The notes under the pieces: generated by a model
Databases searched by the model: none
Seen by the model: the letters and a program-made list of their open reading frames with translations, nothing else
What the model was told of the DNA's origin: nothing
Made by a program: the position numbers and the translations under genes
Source of the DNA: Gonapodya sp. JEL0774
Lineage: Eukaryota > Monoblepharomycota > Monoblepharidomycetes > Monoblepharidales > Gonapodyaceae
DNA length: 64,000 bases
Direction: 5' to 3'
Assembly (NCBI GenBank): GCA_027604505.1
Contig: JADIIX010000006.1
Span: 129,746-193,745, forward strand
In this document: positions 23,204 through 33,759 of the stretch, piece by piece
Layout: every line of letters starts with the position of its first letter
Position numbering within the stretch: the stretch's first letter is position 1

Positions 23204-26200
23204 ATGGATCTCTCACTGTACGATGAATTCGGAAATTACATCGGTCCAGATATTGATGAAGATGAGGAAGCTGACGACGACGCAATCTTGAAGCCCACCA
23301 GCAATAGAGGAAGTGGAGTTTTCGGCGTGGAAGACATGGACTTTGAGGATGGGGGCGAGCGCTCGCGAAATGACGACGAAGACGAAGGACCTGCTGGACG
23401 AGAAGCAGGAAATGCGGGTACTGGAATGGAACTTATGCAAGTTGACGGTGAGTTTTCGGTCTCGAGGCCTTCTCACTGAACGAGTATGGTCTCCACAACA
23501 GGCGTAGTAGTGCCGTCACGGGAAAGGGTGATTTAACGGCTTATCTAATGATTATGAGACGCTGGAAACGTCAACCCTATGGCTTCCATCCTGCCCTGTC
23601 AATATGGAACATACTGGTGCTATCCACATCGGATTGTGGTCATTTCAAGGCGCAAACGCACCACGTGCAATTTATTCTCATGAATCACTCTCATTGGTTT
23701 TTACTTTTTACACCATTGTGGGGCAACTTTTTGCGGAATCCGAATCAAACCCATTGGAACAGATACTCCTATTTCCCAAGCAATCATTCTCCATGACGAC
23801 AAGAAGTACTACCCCACGGCAGAGGAAGTCTATGGACGTGATGTAGAGACACTTGTACAGGAGGAGGATACCATGCCCCTGACTGCCCCGATTATTGAGC
23901 CTGTAAAGGTCAACAAGTTCTCGGTGGTGGAGAAGGATTTGCCCTACACAACATATTCCAAAGAGTTTCTCGTGGACCTTATGGGATTTCCGGATATGGT
24001 TCGAAACATAGCTATTGTGGGACATCTAGGTCACGGAAAGACAAGCTTTGTTGATGCCATGGTGGAGGAGACACATACAGTTCATAGGCTCGTGAGTATT
24101 TTCATGCACTTGTATCATATGTAACAGCAGAGACATTATTTGGTGGTCGTGAGCACCTGGATTTTGGTGGGAAGACGCCAACTGACACCAACGACAGTCC
24201 TCTTCCCGTTATTTGCCTGAGAACTGTAAATTCCGACTCACTTCCCTTAAATATTCTGCGCTATGCGTTTACAGAACCGCTACACTGATACACACATTCT
24301 CGAGCGTGACCGCGAGATTTCCGTGAAGTGCACACCTATGAGTATGGTGCTGCCAGACATTAAGGGAAAGAGTTATGTTCTAAACATGGTGGATGCTCCA
24401 GGTGAGCTTCCCAGAAGTGAAAAGTGAAATTGAGAGTCTTTCCCTGCATGACATTGACAGAAACTGATTTCGGCGTGTCCTAGGACATGTCAGTTTTTCT
24501 GACGAGCTCACCCCGTCTCTCCGATTAGCAGACGGTGTGGCTCTCGTAGTTGATGCTTTGGAAGGTGTTATGCTCGGCACCGAACGAGCGATTCGCCACG
24601 CCATCGCCGAAGGGCTCAACGTTGTGCTGGTGATAAACAAAGTGGACAGGCTCATTATAGAGCTTAAAATACCGCCCAACGACGCGTACTTTAAGTTGCG
24701 GCATACGATAGAAGAGGTCAACTCTGTGATTATGTGGGTTCGCGCCGGAAGTCAGTCCGCGGACTAGGAACTCCGTGCTGAACGTTGTTTCATTCGTTTT
24801 ACAAACTTCCAGCAAAGCTGGAGGTGGTGAAGCTATGAGGGTATCGCCTGAGCGTGGCAATGTTTGCTTTGCTGCGAGTGCGCAAGGATGGTCCTTTACA
24901 TTGCGGAGCTTCGCAAAAATGTATGCGGATACCTACGGTGAGTGAAGGCGGTGGGGGTACTTTCAACTGACCATATTCACTAAATTTCAGAATATCTGAT
25001 AAGAACGGTTTGATATCGACGCCTTTGCCAAACGTCTCTGGGGTGATGTCTTTTACAATTCGGAGTCACGCACCTTCCACCGACGAAACATCGGGTCATT
25101 GAAGCGCTCCTTTGTCCACTTTATTCTTGAGCCCCTTTACAAGATCTACGCCCAAGTTGTGGGCGAAGACGAGCAAGTATTGAGCCAAGCACTTGCGGAA
25201 CTGGGGATAGTGTTGAAGAAAGCTAAATTCGGTATGGACGTGAAACCATTGCTCAAAATCGTGCTACAAGAGTTCTTCGGTGGGTGCAATGGTTTTGTGG
25301 ACATGGTCGTGAGGCACGTTAAGGACCCTAAGACGAATTCGAGGAGCAAGGTGAGGATGGGCTTTGACTCTTCGAGTGTTTTATTTGCAGAACGTTTCTT
25401 TTGCTTTCGTCTGAAAGGTGGAGCGGCTCTATACCGGGCCAATGGATTCCCCTGTTGCGCAAGCGATGGCGGACCTCGATCCAAACGGTCCACTCATGAT
25501 TCACGTAGTCAAGTTATACAGCACAGAGGATGGCAAACGTTTTGACGCTATGGGTCGCATCATGTCTGGTACGGTGAGGGAGGGAATGCAGGTTAAAGTA
25601 CTGGGAGAAGGTTACACACCCGACGACGAAGAGGATATGACTGTGCAAACAGTTGAGAGTGTGACGGTCGGAGAAGCGCGGTGAGTATACTGACACCGTT
25701 TTGTTGCAATGCTTTGCATGGGTAACATTTTGTTCAGGTACAAGGTTCGCACCAAGGCACTGCCAGCAGGCACATGGTGTCTCCTGGAAGGCGTGGACAG
25801 CTCTATTATGAAAACTGCTACTATAACGGACAACAAACCCACCGACGAAGATGACCCAATCCACATCATCCGACCTCTCCGATTCAACACATCGTCGGTC
25901 ATGAAAATCGCGGTGGAGCCTGTGAATCCCACTGAACTCCCAAAAATGCTCGACGGGCTTCGAAAAGTGAACAAGAGCTACCCATTGCTTGAAACGAAAG
26001 TGGAGGAATCTGGGGAGCACGTAATCATTGGAACCGGGGAGCTGTACTTGGACTGTGTGATGCATGATCTTCGTCGAATGTACGCCGAGATCGAGATTAA
26101 GGTGGCAGATCCCATTGTAAGGTTTTCTGAGACTGTTGTCGAGACGAGCTCTTTGAAATGTTTTGCGGAAACACCCAACAAAAAGTAAACTTGTTTGTTA

Positions 26201-27342
26201 CTAAAATGGATTACGCGATGGTGCTGATTTGTTTCGCTTTCACAGAAACAAAATAACGATGATCTCGGAGCCATTGGAAAAGGAAGTCGCGGTTGACATA
26301 GAGTCACAAGCGGTTTCGGCCTCTTGGCCCAGCAAGCGGCTTGCTGAACACTTCACTACAAGGTACGGCTGGGATGTCCTCGCCGCTCGTAATATCTGGG
26401 CTTTCGGTCCCGATGATGCCGGTCCCAACGTCCTTGTCAACGATACTCTTCCGACGGAGGTGGACAAAAAGCTGTTGGAATCCGTCCGGGACAGTGTGAA
26501 ACAGGGTTTCAAGTGGGCCACAAGAGAAGGACCCCTAGCTGACGAGCGTAAGGTTTCAATGCGGAAAGTCAATCTGGAATCAACTAGTGATCTTTATTTT
26601 CAAACAATAGCTATCCGCAGTGTTAAGTTCCGGGTACTTGACGCATCAATTGCCCCGGAACCCATTTTTCGAGGAGGTGGGCAGGTCATCCCGACATCAC
26701 GGAGGGTGTGCTACTCTGCTTTCCTTACTGTGAGTCTGGAAGAGTCATAATACCAATTCTGCATTTGGCCAACACTGTTTGGCTTGTTCCAGGCGACCCC
26801 ACGGCTGATGGAACCTATGTACTTTGTTGAAGTGCAATCTCCAGCCGATTGCGTTGCAGCAATCTATACCGTGTTGCAACGGAGACGGTGAGAGTCATGC
26901 AGCCAAATCTACTTTTCTGCTCTGGTGATCTGGGCCCTGACCGAGGAACTTATTCTCTTGCATTCATGTCGGATCATCCACACACCAATATCTCATAAGC
27001 GGCCATGTTTTGAACGAGACTCCAAAACCGGCAACTCCGCTCTACACCGTGAAGGCGCTGATCCCCGTCATTGATTCGGCGGGGTTTGAAACCGACCTAC
27101 GGACACACACGCAGGGCAGCGCTTTCTGCCAGCAGGTGTTTGACCACTGGGAGATTGTTCCGGGTGACCCGCTCGACCGTAGCATTGTTTTGCGGCCGCT
27201 GGAGCCCAGCCCCGTTGGTCATTTGGCGAGAGACTTCATGGTGAAGACGAGGAGACGAAAGGGCTTGAGCGAGGATGTCGCACTTGAACGTTACTTTGAT
27301 GATGAAGGGGTCATCGCACTCATTAAGGGTGGAGCTTTGTAG
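23204..27342 (+). CDS. SNU114: U5 snRNP GTPase Snu114/EFTUD2
   Basis: The EF-2-like GTPase of the U5 snRNP, which controls spliceosome activation through the Brr2 helicase. The N-terminus [18 protein letters not shown] and the block [14 protein letters not shown] are diagnostic. G-domain motifs follow in order: P-loop [10 protein letters not shown] (24030 region), G3 DAPGH interrupted by an intron at about 24400, and G4 NKVDRL near 24650. Later blocks include [82 protein letters not shown] and, at the end, [10 protein letters not shown]. About a dozen exons lie between start and stop; the internal ones near 23450-23760 and 24770-25090 are only roughly placed. The stop is TAG at 27340-27342. 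Its 5' end faces an unrecognised minus-strand gene a few bases away. Confidence 0.95.
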
Positions 27343-27564
27343 TAGCATTGCATGAGTAACAAATTGATCAATAGGTGTGCATTTACAGGAGTGGATGCAA
27401 GCTGGTGCCCGGTGCGGGTCCGCTGATATGAAAGGCAGAGTCAGGCACGAATCGCGATAATTACGTGGACTCACGCTCTTGATAGTGAGATCTGGTCTCC
27501 TGGGAATTGCTGTCAGGAACCCGATCGGACGCGACTCACCGTTGATCCATCGTCGGTGGCATTG

Positions 27565-29346
27565 ATGAGCGGCCAGCTGACAGCCCTCGCATCACTCATC
27601 CCGCCCGCACCAGGTTTCACGTTGAAACCATCGGCATCTGCGATAAATCCCCTCGCAAATCCGAAGGGAGTCAAGCACAATTGTGAACTGTGTGGCTCCC
27701 CTGGTGTGTGCTCTCAATGGTATCCGAATACTGAAACGTTTGTTCACTTTGGCGGCCCCTCTCGAACACTTAGCTTACACCGTATGCAAATCTTGCAAGT
27801 GCACCTATTATTGGTGAGCTCTTGAGAATGGAAACGATCCGTCACCATATCCTGATGGAGTCACTCACCTTTTCAGCAACAAGGAGCACCAAGACATTGA
27901 TTTTAGAGGCATTCACGAGAAAATATGCGCCTTATTGGTCCCCCTGCGGTGAATAAGATCAGGATTCGTGCAAATCGGTTCACTCACCCTTCGAAACATC
28001 ACCAGGACACCTGTCACCGTCCTCGGCTCACAAGATGAACGGGCTGCACGAGAGCGGGACATCCGTAGGCGACAATTTCACCTGGTCGAACTGTGCCGTC
28101 TTGAAGCCCACAAACGCTTATTCGAGGCAGAGGTATTTCGGACAACCATATAGAACCCTTGATTCGCAACGCTGAAGCGTCTGCACCGTCAGAATGAACT
28201 CGCCATTCCGGCAGCTCTCCAATCCCTTCGATTCTCTATGCATGCACATGGTCAAGGATCTATCGAGCTAGTTCCTGCGTATTTGCTGCTTGGAGAAGCT
28301 AGCATAGGTGGGCATTGTTGGTGCGCCGAAATGAGAGTTTTTCTAGTTCGTTTTGTACCTCATACGCAGCCTCCCTCGCCTTATCGTGAGTAAGGTCTAA
28401 AGCAATACTCACAAGCCGAAGATTACCTCTCCCTTGCCCAGTACTCGGTTGTTTCTCAACCAGACTTGGTTCCTCCACGGGTGCGTGGTCAGCTGCATAG
28501 GAACTTCGGACTTCTCTACGCTAGCCGCGGGGAGCTCTCTAAAGCGGTGGGCGAGTTTGCAAAAGATGTACGAACCTTAAAAGCGGTAACTTTGGGCCAG
28601 GTATGATGATTTTTAACTGTCACATTGCACTGCAGATCTACTACTCTTCTCTGTCCTATCACCCATCGCATATTCGAGTATCTGGCGGGTACTTCCACCT
28701 CGGCAGCACATTGCTAAAGCTTTCTACTACCGACTCTGATGTTCCTGTCCATGTATACGATCGAGTGGTTGCTATCTGGAAGCGGCACTTGCGAAATCGA
28801 TTGATCGCCTCTGGGCTTGTCGAGGAGAGTGGCGAAGGCGAAATGTTCAATGACCAAGTAGCTGCTGGTGCGGGTATCCCGAGGCCATGGTCAGCACGTC
28901 CAGCGTCAGCGGGGGTTGCCACAGCAGATGACGGAGAGTGGGACGTGGCGTTGCAGGCTGAGGCAGTGGCCATGCTCAGTGCGATTCACGAATTTCGTGA
29001 GGGACGGGAAAAAACGGCGGAAATTGGTGGAGAGCGCACAGCTACCGGAGCAGCGGAGGTGATGTATGTGTTGGCACAGGTTTACTATGTCGGTGGTGGG
29101 GAAGGCCTGCGAAAGGGTAAAGAGATGGCGGCGAAGGCACTCGAAGGTGGGTCCTCCGATACTCGACCCCTAGCTCTATTGTACTTGTTCATTGTTGCCG
29201 TACATCCAGTGTACGAGACGACACTTGGTCAGCAGCACTCAATAACTCTCGAAGTCCGGGGCTTCTTGAAAGCCGTTGTGGGAGCCTCAATCTCACTCGT
29301 TAGTCACAAAGCGAAGAGAGTAAGCCTGCCGGTTGTGACGTCTTAA
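27565..29346 (+). CDS. ZMYND12: ZMYND12 orthologue: MYND zinc finger + TPR flagellar protein
   Basis: The start is the ATG at 27565. Exons 27565-27703 and 27774-27813, and the one starting with NKEHQD, assemble a complete MYND zinc finger: CELCGSP, CKSCKCTYYC, then H and C in GIHEKICALL. Next come ERDIRRRQFHLVELCRLEAH and AIPAALQSLRF, then IELVPAYLLLGEASIG, LHRNFGLLYASRGE, and RVSGGYFHLG. This order and wording match animal ZMYND12, a TPR protein that works with TTC29 in axonemal dynein-related assembly in sperm flagella. It is generally confined to ciliated lineages. About eight exons; the last, 28636-29346, carries an Ala/Gly insertion not seen in the animal protein. Convergent with the SWIM gene, 154 bp away. 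Confidence 0.85.
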
Positions 29347-29500
29347 TTTTGAATCGTGGATTGCGTGAAAATATTCCAGAACAGACGTCATTGCAAAATG
29401 TTCTGGAGTTTTCACTCGCGTGAATGTGTCTCTGATGCCTGGCAAACCCGTAAATGAATACAATCCCATTCAAATCGTAGTAACGAAGCCTAAGTGGGCA

Positions 29501-31699
29501 TTAAATGGTGTCTAAAAAGTCATCCAGCCTTGAGCGCCTTTTGGGGATGCCCGTGCCAGATGCGCTAACCAACGAATGAACGAGACTATGCGAAGTGCCA
29601 CCTTGCAAGTTGGTGCTGGTTCCTTGTACATCCGTGAAGAGGCTTTTCCCATGTCCCAACTCCTTGATTTCGACCCTATTCCAAAAGGTCAGGCCAACGG
29701 GACTTTCAGGTGAGATACCAAGTTTCCCGTGTTGTGAAGACGATGACCTCTGCGGTGCAAGTGAACCAGGGAACATTTCCTCATCCGATGCAGAGTCAGA
29801 ATCAGATCCCCAAATGTCAGCCACGGAGGCGACATAGTCTCCAACATTTGAGTTACACATCTTGGAGTTTACTGTTTTTGATATTGTCCTAGCATCAGGC
29901 TCCGCTGCTTTGACGGTAGGAACACCATCAAGTTCGACTTCACCGTCATCGGTGGCTCCATCATTGGTGTCCCTATTCAAGTCACCAACATGCGCTATAG
30001 GTAGATCAAGCACCAAATCCATTGCGGTCTCTTGACGAAGACGATTCCGCTGCTGCGTAGCCATGGGAACTTGCTGAACTTTCGACCTCTCATCCAATCT
30101 CTCTGCAACTTCAAACAGTTCCCCAGCTCGTTCTTTCAGCACTTCCTCTTTTCTCCCCTTTACCTCATCCTCTCCATCATTGATAGCATTTCGCTTCCGT
30201 TCCTCTTCAAGTTGCTTCAAGCGCTTCTCCGCAATTGGAGCGAGGAATCGCTTTGAGGCATCGATGAGTTCTGTTTCAGTCAAACGAAATAGTTGCCCTG
30301 GTGGAGGCGGTGGAACTCGCTTGCGCATGACGGGCAGAACAGGCATGGCGGCGGGCGCGGTGACAGATCCAGATTGAGGAAAGCCTCTAAACTGTTTTGG
30401 TGTCGTTCGCGAGTCGAGATATTCCTCAGGCAGGCGACGTTTTTTACCCGCTGTGCCCACCAAGGGAAGAGCATTTCTGGTCAAACTAACATTCGCCTGT
30501 GGTGAGGCGGAGACGACGACAGAAGGTGGCGAGGCACCTGTGGTAGTTGTTCGCTGACGAGGTGCAGTCGCGGGCGGTACGATTTCAAGGCTAGACTTAA
30601 TCGGCGTTGCTGGTGCGGGTGCAGAAATTTCGCTCAATTCATTCATAGTAGGTTGGACGGATGTCACGGCTGGTGAATCTTGGGACGGGTGAGCGTGTAT
30701 CCTCGGTTCCTTCAGACCCGCAAAAAGCTCTGCGATTCCAGGTGGTGGTGAGGGAACCAATGCACGAGGCTGAGGCGATGGCAAACACTCCTCAAACTCC
30801 AATGCTTCGACTTGCAGACCACCATTGGTTTCGCTCTGTGCACTTCTTTTGACTCCATGTGCAGTCGCTAGGACGCGCTCACCACCTGCAGTCTTGCTTT
30901 CTACGTTTTCTTGTCTGTTATGCTGCTTGCTTGCATTCGAACCAGCACTTTCCTTTCTTACCGGATACTCCTCCCCCCACTTTGAGACATCCAACTCAAT
31001 AGTGGAGCAAGCCTGTCTCAGGCACAACATAACAGCCGCAATGTGCTTACACGGCATTCGCTGTCCGTGTTTCTTCTGTCTTTCCCTGTCCTCTTGCTTT
31101 CCTGAGTTCCACTGGGTACGTTCGGCAGCAGGGCAAGTACAGTTCCACCCAAGCACGGTAATTTGATTTCCCAGCTCCGTGAGCGCCACATGTGACTCAT
31201 ACGGTGCGACTGCGGTGCCCCGAATCGACGCTGCAAAGGCTATGACGCGTCCCGAGTTCCACAAGTACGCCTTACGAGCTGTAATCGCAGAGAAAGGCAG
31301 GCGATGTTCACTGAGAGCTTTTTGGTAAGAGCGAGAGGATGTGAGCCGCTGGATGCGTTCTAGAGAAAGTCCGTCAGAGAGTTGCTGCACAAAAGAGACT
31401 GCGAATCGACGGTCCGGGATGTCCCGGCTGGAAGGTGGCAGCATTGGGGTTTGGATGCCGCTTGAAGGGGCAATTCCAGGCCGAGTGGTCGTAAGTAGAG
31501 GTGCAATCAATTCAGATACAGTTGGGCTTGCATCGCGTGATCGACGAATAGCCGTCTTCGCAGGATGCATATCCACGCCCGCCGCATCAATCCATGATTT
31601 TGCCACTACAGGTTCAGCGACCAACCCGTGCCAGCCCCCTCCAGAGCGTGTTTCGGTGCGGTCCACCGGTGCCGAGGACGGGGGTAATGTCGACCTCAT
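29501..31699 (-). CDS. SWIM-type zinc-finger protein
   Basis: A long exon of about 730 codons; the first ATG in frame is at 31699 (MRSTLPPSSAPV). The frame is open upstream to about 31730 behind a possible acceptor, so a 5' exon may exist. Residues around 150-250 form a domain ending in a SWIM finger: WNCTCPAA, a 27-residue loop, then MPCKHIAAVMLCL, i.e. the C-x-C ... C-x-H ligands. The N-terminal part (YQKALSEHRLPFSAI, then RKAYLWNSGRVIAF) precedes it as in MULE/ZSWIM-like proteins, but no transposase core is present. The rest is disordered, Pro/Ser-rich and charged, with a possible NLS (GKKRRLPEEYL). Role unknown; SWIM fingers bind DNA or protein. Confidence 0.75.
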   Translation of the reverse strand: MRSTLPPSSAPVDRTETRSGGGWHGLVAEPVVAKSWIDAAGVDMHPAKTAIRRSRDASPTVSELIAPLLTTTRPGIAPSSGIQTPMLPPSSRDIPDRRFAVSFVQQLSDGLSLERIQRLTSSRSYQKALSEHRLPFSAITARKAYLWNSGRVIAFAASIRGTAVAPYESHVALTELGNQITVLGWNCTCPAAERTQWNSGKQEDRERQKKHGQRMPCKHIAAVMLCLRQACSTIELDVSKWGEEYPVRKESAGSNASKQHNRQENVESKTAGGERVLATAHGVKRSAQSETNGGLQVEALEFEECLPSPQPRALVPSPPPGIAELFAGLKEPRIHAHPSQDSPAVTSVQPTMNELSEISAPAPATPIKSSLEIVPPATAPRQRTTTTGASPPSVVVSASPQANVSLTRNALPLVGTAGKKRRLPEEYLDSRTTPKQFRGFPQSGSVTAPAAMPVLPVMRKRVPPPPPGQLFRLTETELIDASKRFLAPIAEKRLKQLEEERKRNAINDGEDEVKGRKEEVLKERAGELFEVAERLDERSKVQQVPMATQQRNRLRQETAMDLVLDLPIAHVGDLNRDTNDGATDDGEVELDGVPTVKAAEPDARTISKTVNSKMCNSNVGDYVASVADIWGSDSDSASDEEMFPGSLAPQRSSSSQHGKLGISPESPVGLTFWNRVEIKELGHGKSLFTDVQGTSTNLQGGTSHSLVHSLVSASGTGIPKRRSRLDDFLDTI

Positions 31700-32572
31700 C
31701 TGTGATAGGAATTCCTGAAGAAGAGGCAAAGGAGCTGAACGGGATGCACTACGCCAAAGACAGTATCACGAAAGATGATATCCTCTAAAGAACACTGGAC
31801 CAGAACATACGCGCCACCGGGCAATGGCAGTGCCGTTACTGCCGCCACTTGGCTCAACTCCGCACCTTGCCGCCCCACCGTCTTTCCAGTCGTGGCGAAT
31901 TCTGCAATGGGCACCACAGCTCCAACTACTTTCCATGCTGTCAGGTCTCGTGTGGAACGATTGGAAGACACAAAAGTAGTACGGCGGAGGTCGAGGTGGT
32001 GCCGTCGCTGCAAGAAAGCGATTGATGAAGCAGGGTGGGGCAGAGGGGATGAATGGGCTTATGAGGTCAAGCGAACCTATCATTAAACAGAGTGCGGGCA
32101 AGCAGGCGCCGGTGATCAAAACGTACGGTGAGCGCAAAGCCATATTGGAGTGATAGAACCGAGACTTTGTAGCAGAGTGATGCGGAGAAGGTGGCGAAGG
32201 TGAAGAATCGGGGCGCTACACGCACGTGGGATGGATCAAGAGGGGATACAACGGAAAGAATGGGGGGGCGAATCCACGCACTTGGGATGCCGCCTTAAGT
32301 GAAAAAGACGGTGCTCATCCAGGAGAAAGATGACACTATAGATTGTTTTCGGGAACAATAGAAATCAAAGATTTGAGCAGGCCCAGTGGCACGGATAGAC
32401 AAAGCGGGGCATCGCCACACAAGCAATGGTGTTTGTTAAAAAAAACGGCGACGGGAGGGGGGTGGGGGGTGGGAGTTGGTGGCGTGCACAAGTCGTTGGA
32501 ATGGAGGAGTTCGGAGAATATCAGACCAATGCGAAGAGGTCAACGCTGCTGTGGTTCTTCTTCTCCGCAAAC
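31700..32572. other. Ambiguous region upstream of the SWIM gene
   Basis: Both strands between 31700 and 32140 look coding-like. The minus strand has VVGAVVPIAEFATTGKTVG and LPLPGGAYVLVQCSLEDII after a good acceptor near 32010. The plus strand has a Cys/His-rich frame near 31820-31960 (WQCRYCRH, then Cys-rich GEFCNG and CCQVSCG). The minus frame could be 5' exons of the SWIM gene. From 32140 to 32572 I see no gene, only an A-run followed by a G-quadruplex motif. Confidence 0.35.
32453..32473 (+). other. Perfect G-quadruplex motif with single-nucleotide loops
   Basis: GGG-A-GGGGGG-T-GGGGGG-T-GGG, preceded by a run of A at 32438-32445. Four G-runs of at least three with one-base loops is the most stable class of parallel quadruplex. 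It lies between the 3' end of the P-loop gene and the likely promoter of the SWIM gene, with the G-rich strand on plus. Confidence 0.85.
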
Positions 32573-33759
32573 TCACCGACCACTCCCACCACCTCTATTC
32601 CATCGAGCGACGCCATCCACTAATCTCCGGTCCAAGTCGATCGTCCACCTGTCGTGGTCATCCGCCGAAGGCGGGGTGGAGTGTGTGACATAAAGCCCGT
32701 TTGCAGATTCCGTGGGGCTGTAGTGTACGGCAACACAGCACGCGCTGTCGATGACTAAGGCTTTTTGAGTAAACTCTAGCGGAATCATCCCCCATTCAGC
32801 ACCTTCTCCAATGTGTCTAATGTTCCCTAAGGATAGGCAAACAGGTCCCCCAATAATATCGATTTCCAGCACCTTGCCCACTCCAGGAAGGTCGCGAACT
32901 ATGCGCTTGCGTGCATCCAGGATATCTGGGCGTGGACCGACGCAAAAGTCTGCCGCCAGTTCCATGGACCACGTAGAGACGTCCGCAGGGGGCAGGGGAG
33001 GGAAGTACGACGTAAGAGGAGGAGGGTCGGTTGAGGGTGAGCTAGGATTCTTGGGGGAGTTTTGGAGGGCCATAATTGATTCTGTGGTGTTTAGAGTGAC
33101 AGCAGTGTGTCATAGGGCAACTGGGATCGTGATGCGAGAACCCTGAACGCACCCTGCTCCGTCCATTCACATTCGCTTGCAATCCAATGTTCCCTCATCC
33201 ATAAACACTGTGCTCTGCCATACTCTGGCAAGACAGCAATGCACGCGACGCTTTGGGTGCCGAAGCCAACCCGGGCAAGGATGCCATTACAAAGGGCGTC
33301 AAGACAGGCAGCCGAAGCTGGTGAAGGTGTGGCGTCATCTTCAATGACATATCTATCAGAGGGGAGTGCGGATGCGTATGCCCTGGTGGAGGCGCGTATT
33401 GCCGGTAATGCAGAAATCGGGGGGGGAGTGGACAGGTGAGTGGGGATTACGGAGCCAAGAAGATTGCGTAGCGAGATGCGAGTATGAGAAGACAAAGAAG
33501 AGACAATGAGGGCAGTTTTGCCCTGAGTTCCCAGGTGAAATGGGTGAGGCAGAGTATAAATTTAGTTCGAAGCTGAGGATTCCGCATCTTTTCATACAAA
33601 AGCACTACAAGTGTCTGAGCCATTTCTCATCGTCTCCGGCGCACGCTGGATCTGAACTTATTGAAGAAACAAAGAGGAACTTACCACAAATGGAGGGCCA
33701 ATCAACACAATGACTGTGCAAGCCGTGATTCTTCCGCGTTGGTCTTCCCTCAAGTGCAT
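32573..33759 (-). CDS. P-loop protein of unknown family
   Basis: Three exons (33685-33759, 33153-33522, 32573-33081) sum to 954 nt, giving 317 residues. The first splice restores a Walker A motif, GPPFVGKT, directly after the hydrophobic strand CTVIVLI. That is the classic beta1-loop arrangement and supports the model. The first splice leaves a 162-nt intron. Later parts include YVIEDDATPSPASAACLDAL, VACIAVLPEYGRAQCLWM, a Pro/Ser-rich linker, and a C-terminal domain with LEIDIIGGPVCLSLG and ALVIDSACCVAVHYS. I do not see a clear Walker B. The Walker A and the apparently large insertion suggest an AAA/kinase-like NTPase, but I cannot name a family. Confidence 0.6.

Noticed and set aside
33091-33495. 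Two separate small genes at 32573-33073 and 33091-33495
   Set aside because: A GTGCGT...CACAG intron of 71 nt joins them in frame, and a further upstream exon supplies a Walker A motif, so one three-exon gene explains both.
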